From Lateolabrax maculatus (Eukaryota; Chordata; Actinopteri; Acropomatiformes; Lateolabracidae): 64,000 bases of DNA. The position numbers and the translations under genes were made by a program. The notes beneath the pieces were generated by a model. The model had not been told where the DNA came from. It did no database searches and worked only from the letters and a program-made list of their open reading frames with translations. The stretch is from the NCBI GenBank assembly GCA_031216445.1, contig CM062219.1, forward strand, positions 2,195,501 to 2,259,500, read 5' to 3'. Position 1 is the stretch's first letter. Each line of letters opens with the position of its first letter. Of the stretch, positions 39,424-50,300 are shown one piece after another.

Positions 39424-42400
39424 AGTTATATAGTAAACTGAGCTCAGTCAGGGCACCCTGAAATAATTGCTTTTGACTCTAGTTGAATTCAAATATAGTT
39501 TTTGTACGAATGAAACCTTTAAAGACGTATTTAAAGGTGTTCAGTATTCAGATACTACATTCAGATTTAGTATCAAAGTAAAAGTACTCGTTCTGCTTGT
39601 GATGTTATTATACACGGCATGATATTATTAGATTGTCAATCCTGAAGCATTAATGTTAAAGCAGCATGTTAGGTATACAGTCAGACAGTTTAGTCCAGGG
39701 GTTCCCAACCTAGGGGTCGAGCCCCCCCATAGCGTCACCATATAAACCTGAGGGGTCGTCAGATGATTCATGGGAGAGGAGAGAAGAAGAAACACAGTAT
39801 TGTTGTGAATGTTTTCGACTTCCTTTCTTACCTTTTAATTTAATCTTGGATAATTGTACCTCTTTGTACATTAAACAGTTATTTAGATGAAACCATGTGA
39901 GAAGTGTAGAGGGGAAATGTGTCTTTGGTGGAACTGATAACAACTTATAGACATCTGAAATGTGACAAAGAGCCCCAACGGGTCGCAGACTTAATCTTTA
40001 ATAATGCATTATCATATAGAACGCTTATCCTATGTTTTTTTTAATGTAAAATCTTAATCTGAAAATAAAATAAAGCTGTCAGAAAAATGCAGTGGAGTAA
40101 AACTCACAATATTTACCTACAAAGTGTAGTGAAATAAAAGTATAAAGTAGCATAAAATAGGAATACTTAAAAGTAAATGTACTTTGTTACTTTCCTCCTC
40201 TGGAAACTCCCAAGGGTACCTTTAATAGAGAGGATCTGAATGTTTGCTCAGCTTTGTGGAGTTGGAGAGGAGAAACTGATCCCTTCAGTTCTATGAATAG
40301 ATAAGACACACACCCATACCACATTCCTTTAAATCAGAGCCTTAATGAATGCTAAAAACTGTCACTGAAAACAGCCAAACTGACCTTTAGTGGAATTTAC
40401 CTCTTCTAATTACCACCAGGACGCCCTGCTCTTCTCATTTCTGTCCATGTGAGTCTCTGTTAGTGCTGTATGTGTGTGTGTGTGTTCATGAACGAGGGCA
40501 GCCACTGAAATCCCAATTCCCAGCAAAGTGATGAGAGTAAACACATAAAATCCAGTTGACACATCTCCGAGGCAGGAAAGGGAGATTTAATAAATGACGG
40601 GGAGGCCTCTGTGTGTACAGTCAGCCGGCCAGACAAGTGTTTGATTTCCCTCAAGGACACAATGTTTCCCCTCCACGAGAAAACACACAAAAAAATCCAA
40701 TCATGTTGTGTCTGGGACTGTGTGCCGGTGCACAGTGTGTGTGTGTATTGTCATCTGTGTTTATATATATATGAAAAGACAACGAGACTGACAACCTTTT
40801 TCATTTTACACAGATAATAATATGCAACCTGCCATTACACTATGTTTATATATGATGTTGCAGGAAGCACTAAATTTCATTAGGAGAGTCTGTGCAGGTA
40901 AAAATGAGAAAAAAACTGCAGAAAAAGGTGCAGAAAGGAAAAGATGGATCTCTAAATGTAAAGCATGAAAATAGAAAAGGAAAGACGAACAGAGACAGAG
41001 AAAGATTAGCAGCGATGCTGCGTCCTCTGTTCGGTAAACTGGCCACGAGAGATGCAGAAGGTTTTGAAAAGCAATGCTCGATCGCTCAGAACATATGGGA
41101 TTTTACCCCTCAGCATGGGATAGAGGAAGAAATTAGTTCTCCTGCTGCGTTCAGGGGAAATGACAGATCTGAGATCTGTACATACTGTACAGAGGTGAGA
41201 AGAGAAATGAGGAGAGTTATCTGTTGGCATGATAACGAGCTGCTTTCTAAGCCTGAAAAGCTCGTTATTTGACAGTTTTGTAAACTTGTTACTTTGCAGA
41301 TTCAGATTATTAATACAAAATATAAGTAAACTAATACATTATAATATATTATTATAGATTAAGATACCAGGCAGCATACAATGCAGTTAAAATGAGCGCC
41401 ACCTTTACCAGCTGCAACATTAAAGTGATGAGCACATTAATGCATCAATAATAACACAATATATATTATTCTGAAATAGGCCATTCTGCATAGTGACAAC
41501 TTTTACTTTTGGTACTTTATTTTGATGTTAATACGTTTGTACTTTTTCTTAAAGATCCAAAACAAAAACGTGTTTTTCTTATGTTTTTGTCCCCTAAAAT
41601 GTCTGACCTTGACTATTCTGACTTGTATCTGTGCAGTAAGTTTTTCACTAGAGAGGTGTTTTCACATTCCTCTACTGAAGGGGGAGAAGTCTGAATCTGA
41701 GGTTCAAACGTGCCTGAAACCTCAGAGTGGGTTTGTCAGTACAGGGAGTTTGCATAGCTGTAGCCTACTGGCACACTAAAAGTTAATTTCTGCTCTGTGG
41801 TATTGCTTTTTATTACTTTTAATTAAGTAAAAGATCTGAGTACTTCTTCCACCACTGTACATAACACCAATGTTGGACAATTCTGCAGCAACAAAGGAAT
41901 ATGTGCAATGTTCAGCGCTTTTTTACATCCATTGCCAACGTTTAAAAAATTCTCCATTTCTGCGATATCCGAGCATGGCAACAACAGTATGATTAAGGTT
42001 AGGGACTGCTTTCACATTGTCATTTCATAGTAACTGTTAATTGTAATTTTTAGCATACAAATATTGATTACAGCCGCTTTAAGGAAGAGATAAATAACGT
42101 CAAAGTGAGATCAGACGAGCTGAAGAACACGAGAGCACAGAGGAGCGGCTACATTCAGTCAAGGATGTCATTTTCATCATCAATTCAACTGTTGATTTCT
42201 TGTTTTATTCATCGATTTACGGTTCAGACTATAAAAACCACCCATCACCATTTGTGAGAGCCTAAGGTGACATGTGTCGTTTTGTCAACAAAATGCCAAT
42301 AAATTAAATTTTCAGTGCTGTAATACAGAAAAAAAGGAACTAATCCTCAGATTAGGAACCAGGGAATATTTGGGATTTTTTCTTGATAAATGACTTGAAT

Positions 42401-43016
42401 GATTAATTGATCACCAAAATTGCTGCTTACTAATTTTCTGTCAACTGACAAACTGTTTTAGCACAAATTGCAAAGCAGTTACCGACTGAATTGTATTGTG
42501 GACGTGTTGCCTTTTCTTTGTGGGTGCACCCCTGTGGGTCAGACATCAGCTCTCTGCAGGCGGCGTCTGGAAACGCTCACACATGAACACGTGTAACAGC
42601 AAAGCAAAGACGCGGCGGGAGATATGGATTTCTGTTGATGACCATGTTTAAGTCGCCTTAGGCTGAGCACCTGCAGAGGAGATGCTCAATAACCGTCTGT
42701 CCACAACACAGACATCAAGTCTGTCTGTGGTGCGTTTGGGGCTCCCAACACGCAGGAAAACAGACGCACAAGCTCAGATAGAGAAACTACTCTGTCTGGG
42801 TTCGATCCTGAGCTTCTGACTTAACTAGATGTGTGTGTGCAAAATTAATGTGAAAGGGACGCAGGCAAACATTAAGATGCACGGACAAAAATACAACCAG
42901 ACACACTGTATTCCCGCTAATCGCTCACTGCTTTCATTAAAATGAACTTGCTCAAACCCTCATTCGTCTTGTTGACAGGTGTTCAATCGGCCTCTCCAGG
43001 TCCAGGATGCAATCAC

Positions 43017-43050
<34 letters not shown>

Positions 43051-45049
43051 TATCGAGCCACTGGTGTGTTGAGGGTCCAGTGGAGCCTTCAGGAACATTA
43101 TAGTGGCCGTAGCGCAGTTGTAATAAAACTGTACATTAGAAACTCTTATTGAGTCAACAGCTAGAAGATGCAATAATCAGCCCACCTGTCCGGTCCTTTC
43201 AGATACGAATAGAATAACAAAATGAATCAAAAGATATCGAGTGTAATTTCATACTTCTGGGGAGAGCTGTGAAAATGCAAGTGGCCTGTTTAAAGTTTAA
43301 GCTATGTATCAAAAGTTTGTTGGCAGCTTGTTTGTGTGCAGCTTATACCGTAAAACAATAAAAATATGTTACAGTTAAGGTTAGCTGTACTGTTATCCTT
43401 CAGACAAGGTCGACAATTTGGCAAACACACAAATACATTTGCTTTCTTGCCCAAGGGTAGATGAGATGTTTGATACCAGTCTCATATCTGCTGGTTAAGT
43501 ATAAAACTAAAGGCCAACAGGTGATTAGCTTAGCTTAGCATAAAGACTGGAAACAGGGGGGAACTGCTAGCGTGGCTCTTTCTAAAGTTTAGAGATACAG
43601 CTGCCAGCATCTCTAAAGCTGACACTGTATATCTTGTAGGATATAGTAAAAGGTTTAATAAAAGGTGAATAAAAGTACAATTGATTTCATGGAGAAGAGG
43701 CTTGGGAATTTTGCTTTCCAAGAAAAAGCGTTTTATTGAAATGTTTTTTTTTAGTAAAACCCTTTTTTGACATTTTAGAACTATATTTTGAACCTGCAAA
43801 AGCACTTAAAATGTAATGTCTTTTAAATAAATTTAATATACAGGGTTAAAGGTGAGTTGCCACCGCAGTCAGCCTATACCTCAGATTGTTTTTATTACAC
43901 TAAGTAACTGAGTGGGGCCTGTAGTGGTGAGTTAGCCCCCATGGGATACAGTTACATAAAAAAGAAAAAACGAGAATTTGTACTTTTAGGGGAAGTTACG
44001 TGCTGTAAATATTTCTTTATGCTGTGTCAGATGCTGCACAGAAGTGATGTCGGGTCCGTGACGGCAATAGTACACTGACACGTGTCCCGCAAGCCACCAA
44101 AACTTTGTGAAGCCGTAAGCCTGGTAGCTCTCCAGGTCTGGCTGTTTCTTTAAGCTCTATTTACAGTAACAAATATTTCCATTGCTTATTCTTACAGTTG
44201 GCTGATAAATGCACACAACAAAGGTATTCAATAAGGTGATTTTGATATCTTTTTACATTTGAAAATGTAGTTAGGTACAGTAATGTAATGGCAAATAAAT
44301 ATTGCCTTGTTTGCCTTGTGAACAAATCTTGTGGCACCCTTGGCTCATCCTGAAGGCATCTTTAAACTGTTAATTGAATTTTCAAATGTGTAAGATATTA
44401 TCAGTATCACACATCACACACACCCCTAATCACAAGCATGTCTCACACCACTCGAACTTCACAGAAAAATAGGGAATAAATACCCCTGCAATACAGGGAG
44501 CAACAACACACAACAAAGAAAATGAAAAGACTGTAGCAGACCTAATAAACCTCACTGGCCGAGTCTAGTTGACCCGACTCAACTGATCTCAGACCCTCTG
44601 AGTCCACAAGAAAAAACCTCCACAGAAGACATCATCGGGGCAAAAACCTGCACAGTTAAGTGTGCAGAACATGCTCGAACTAAACATGAAGACGAAGAGG
44701 GAGGTAAGAACAAACAGGACACATGCAACAGACGCAAGATCAGTCAACACACCTATTTATGTCCAAACATGCACACATGAAACTGTTTGCAGATATCAAC
44801 ACAGCAGAGAAAGCAAACAAGATGGAAGAATAGCCAACAGCCAACATTATCAAATAACACACACACTCGTGAGGTTGCCTGTATTTCTCGTACAATATTA
44901 AAGAGACAATAAAATATTCCACAAAACGCGCCACAGGCACAGAATCGTGAGATTAAACAAAACATTAAATCCAGTGGGACATAATCGGATCTGCCATGAC
45001 ACAATGTTGTATATTCACACGGCATCACATGTTGGCAACGTTAAGAAAG

Positions 45050-45100
<51 letters not shown>

Positions 45101-47312
45101 TATACGCAAGCATGTGGAAGTATTTAAACAAAGGTAAACACACACACAAACAACCCGACAGCTTTACTTTGTGCTTTGAGACATAAAGGGGCCAAAGTCT
45201 AATCTGTAACAGCAATCTAATTAACTACGGTTTTCACAGCTGTCACAAGTGTTTCAGAAGAAAGCCGGTGAGTTTGGCCGAGGCAAAGAAAAAGAAGAGT
45301 GCGAGACGGTGAGAGAGCAGTTAGGGAAGAAGACGAGTGCCAAACAAGCAGAGAAATAAGTTTCTTTTTTGGATTCGTTTGGGTTGTGATGACTGTGTAA
45401 TCTTTGCAACCTCTAGAGATTTACAGTCTTGGATAAACTGCTGACATTTTCATATCATATATGCTGTGGACTAACGAGCATGGCTCTTAAATTAAACATA
45501 TGAGGGAGGAAAGCACGTTTCCTAAACCAAGAAGATGACATCAACGCTGCATTACATGCTACACACTGCAAGTACATACATTATTCTCACTGCTGTAAAG
45601 TATCAATAATTTAAGATTATAAATGTAATATTTCTGAAGCGGGACCTTCAGTATTTGCATCACGTTGCTCGATAGTAGCTACAGCTGCTTTTTCAGTGTG
45701 TCAGATACATATCTACTCAACACTGAGGTAAATATAAGTATTGGACTGGACTTCTTGATTGTAACTGTTTAGGTAACTATCCCTGCTGGGAAGTTGGCTG
45801 CGTATGTCACCAGTAAACTTGTTTACCTTCACTCTGTTATCTCTAATTTGGTAACATCGGAAGCAACAACCGATCAAGCCAAGAGCCCGAGGGTGGAGGG
45901 CTCTGCACTGACCGAGACCGACTGCAGAGCTACACAACCTGCGTCATCATATGAATATTTACGAGCACACTCTCTTGTTTTTCACTCTCATTAACGTACA
46001 CACACGCATGCATACTTCTCTGTCCTTGAGCTTCATGGCCAGCACGAGTTGGTTCCTGTGATTGGCCAGCGCTTCTCTGTAACTGCCTTTGGAGAAGAGG
46101 GCAGAGCCGAGGTTCCCATGAGCACGGCACTCACCCGACTGGTCACCTGTGGACGAAACGCTCGTTACAACCGTTTCCATTTGTGTCTGTTGCACACACA
46201 TCGCTCTCTCTCTCTCTCTCTCCCTTTTCCATACCTAAAGTCTTGGTCACCTCCAGGTCCTGCTGCATGTAGGCCATACTCTTCTCTGCCGTACCCAGGG
46301 ACCAGTAGGCGGAGCTCAGGGCCGAGAAGACGGAGCCGCGCAGCTTCAGCGAGCACGTGCCGATCTTCAGCCCCGCCTCCAGCACCACAACGGAGGCGCC
46401 GTGGAAACCGTGGGTCAGCAGCTCCTGACCGATGACGGACACCACCACGAACGGGCTCTTGTCCAGCTTCATCTTCTGCAGCTGCTGGTAGGTGGGCTCA
46501 AGGGAGTCTGAGGAGGCGTAAACACACGCAGAGAGACACTGGTGAGGTAAAGAAGGGGAATCAGTTATCACTTTTATTTATTAGGGACCAGTTCCTGGTA
46601 AAAACTCCTGTAACAGTCGGTGAGCACTTTTAAGTTTGCAGACTGTTAAATTCACCTTTTACCTACATTTAATTGTCAGCCGAGGGTGGAGTGTCACTTA
46701 GCGCCTCCATGTTGTCACAGTGGACAGTGGAGCAAATCGTAACACAGCCAACACCACATTACATCACTGTGATAAATGATAAAACATGTCTTCAGCCAAA
46801 AGCATGTAGTTCCCTTGTGTGTGATTATGTCGTACAAATGATGTTGTTTAATATTAACTTATTTTACTGCATGATTTTGTTACTGAAAGTTAGATTATTT
46901 CATCATGGTGCAAAATTTCCACTTGTCATGACAAAATTATTGATGAAGGAGCATTTCTATAATTACAAATTCTGCTGAGATTAACACAGAGGTTAGAGGT
47001 GACAGTTACATTCAAATTACTGTAAAAATGCCTGGTTTGCATGAGGATGGGGGCTGTGGAGCATCATCAGCTGTGACTCACTCTGACTGTAGTGAAACTC
47101 TCAGAAGACAGCAGGGTTTATTGCCTTGTAGGTTTTCACATACAAGGAATTTGCTGTGGTGTGTTGGTGCGTAAGTAGAACGTGAAATGCAACTGAACGC
47201 TGCCTGGAGACAAACTGAGCTCGTGGACTGTGGCTGTGTGCCTGGTTATTTTTATTTATTTATTTATTTTTTAAGAAATCTTTATTTGTCATTGGGCATG
47301 CAAACTGTATAC

Positions 47313-47359
<47 letters not shown>

Positions 47360-50300
47360 CGGAATTGCATTTACAGGCCCCCCTAAGCATTTCACACACA
47401 TACATGCATACATATATCAGATAGGGGGCCCGTAACAGGCGTAGGGTGAGGGCGCCGCCATTCATCAGCGTCGGTGCCTTGCTCAAGGGCACCTCGGCAG
47501 TGCCCCCCCACTGAGCCACTGCCGCCCCAGAACATCTCACAGGCAGCGGATGTTTATATTCTCAGATATTTGATATTTTGGAGCGGGCAGCAAGTGATCA
47601 GGCAGGAAACCAGAGAGAGGTAGGGTTGCCTGAAACTACAGAAAAAAGGCATGACTGAAGTTTAGCTCGTGTGTCATTTAAAGGTCATGTTTACCCACGT
47701 AAGAGCGGCAAAGTCTGTCGGCCCAGACTGAAATATCGCAACAACTGTTGGATGGATTGTAAACATATTTTGTACTGATATTCATGGTTCCCAGAGGATG
47801 AATCCTACTGACTTTTGTGATTCCCTTACTTTCTATTTAGTGCCACTAGCAGGTCAAACCTTTCAATTTTCCATTAGAACATCTCATATATTCGCTCCTG
47901 GGTTGTAGTTGCCCTGCAAAAGGTCGTGTGGCAGGACTTTTCAAAGGCCCGGGGACTATTTATGTGAAGCACTCAGCATCACCGGCTGGTCAAACACAAG
48001 CCTCCAGACTGCTACAAGTCGTGTACTTTGTGCATTCAAGAGTGTATGGCACTGGCTCTTGCGAATATCAATATTAGAACCGCAGTATAGGTGAATTTCT
48101 TTTAATGCTTTATATTGTGAAAAAGCAGCTCCCAGCTTGTTGAGATATCACAAAGCAAAGAGAGAGTAATTCGAGAAAAGTCCCCATAATATATTCTTAA
48201 AATGTCTCAAGACTCCAAAATGCTACCAGTACAATACGGCTTCTAGGAGACATGTTGGTATGGAGACGAAGCATACAGTTGTTACAACATCAGTAAATCA
48301 TTTCTGGGTGATTGGAGGGAGAATTAGTGCTAATGTCTGGTCCTGAGGGGGTTTCAGTGATGTAGAGCAGAGAGAGAACAGAGCTGTGACCTCTGGATTT
48401 CAACACCTCTGCTGCTTTATTTCTGTTTTGCTCAGAAACAACTTGGAATCTGTGTGGAACAGTGTGTTAAAGAGTCTGGCATGTGCACAAATGCACACTT
48501 CCTGTTTCTACTGTATTTTGCAACAGCATGCTGTTTGCCAAATTATTAAATAAAATACACGTACTTCATCAAAGAGCATAATCTTCTGAACATGGTCACA
48601 GAACGCTGTCTGACATTACTATCTTCATAGTACACACATTTCTGTTCCTGTTATTTAATTTGTCACTTTTTCTCTATTTATTTGTAATTATTTGTATATT
48701 TTATATATTTGAAATATTCATACACATTACAGTTACTAGCAGTATTGTTATTTTCTATACAGACAATGTTTTTGTGCTCTTGTTGTTTGATATTTCTGTC
48801 ATCCCCAATAAAAAAATAAATAAAGCTGCACTCTAAAACTACAGATCGTAGGACATTGGATTTTACTGTAAATTGATTTTAATGATTTCCTTAAAGGTTA
48901 TGACTCATTGCAGTATTAGAAATGCTGTAAGATAATGGCTGATGATTAAAAAAAAGAATAAAATCTGTTTTTAGGACACTGAAACCCAAACTTTTGTTGT
49001 TTTCAGGGGGGCTCAAGTCTCTTTTAGGGAAGCTAAACTCACTGGCTCCCCTGTAATTTGAAAATGTTTAGAATACCTCATTTTCTATAATTAAACCAGT
49101 GAACAGCTGATTAAAATATACCATCCAAGTACTCAATTAAAACCAGCATCTGTGCAACTTATAGTGCAGGAGTTTCTACTGTTAAGGTTTTGTTGAATTA
49201 GTTATAAGGGAAATTAACATAACAAGACTTTATGTCACTGATTTATACAATAATTAAATTCAAAACTCTGATCTACAAGGAGAACATTGGCACTGACACA
49301 GTACATTGTATTTCACCACGTTGCATGTGTGATTCAGGGCCTCACTGGTAGTTTGTTGACTTGTGCGACAGAAGGACCACAAATCTGAAATTAAACGGTC
49401 CCTTACTGCCTACTTGCCCTCTGCTGTGCTGCTGTAGCATCCTGCTGACTTACAACCTGTCAGATATTATACTCTACCCACCGAGTCTGGACCACTGAGT
49501 CTATGGGGGATATTTGGGCGGCTCTGCAGCCCTTATGTGAGCGCTGAAAAATCAAACTGCCTTTGTCTTTATTTACTAAAGGAGCAGTGCTGAAACTTGT
49601 GCGCTGGGGTTCATAGAAAATGCATTTTAAAGTGACACAAATTAACTTTTGAAGGAAGAAAAAACAAACTTGAGCTTACGAATCAGTTGAATTCATAAGA
49701 AATAAAATGCAGGATTGCACAGCTCAACACTCTCTGAGGTTTTCCTGCTGCAGCCTCACGTGGTCTGGTATGACCAACCTTAGCTTGTGTTTGCACAAGA
49801 GATATAGTCAGTTTGTTGACACTAACTTTCACCTATATGACTCTTTTACGCTTATGTTACTGCGACTCTATGTCTTAGCATTTATTATTGTCACGTAATT
49901 GCCACATGTGGCCACAGTTTAGCAAAAGTTACACCGGCTCCCTTGAAGGATTTAGAAGCACAAAATATACATAAAACACACACAAAAACAGCTGCTGCAC
50001 ATGATTTATTGACTGATCATTACAGCAGAGGAAACTGCGTCTGAAATGTAATGTCTGAGAAAAAGCAGGTGTAAAATCTGTGTTTATCTGTATTATCAGG
50101 GGAAACACAAAAATCTCCCACACCGACGTTTCATAACTCATTCAATCATTAATCTTTTTGTTTTGTTGCTTGTAGTTCCAGACATTTCTTCTTTTCTGCC
50201 AATATTCTAACTTCAGCAGCTGAAAATATTTGTTTTTTGCGCACAACACGTCCCGAAGCAGCCCAGCGTCAGGCCATATTCAGCTGCACTTCAAATTAAA

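Larger units (their letters stand above)
36619..46015 (-). other. ttc28 9.4-kb intron between exons 4 and 3
   Basis: No exon seen. It holds AAGTA-family pieces (36805-37090, 39525-40190, 41280-41863), CA/TA microsatellites (39377-39423, 43019-43049, 45054-45090), an inverted copy of the TTTGACATTNTG repeat (43395-43560) and a unique-looking block at 37330-37620. A 126-codon plus-strand frame at 40892-41272 is unrecognised. Confidence 0.6.
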
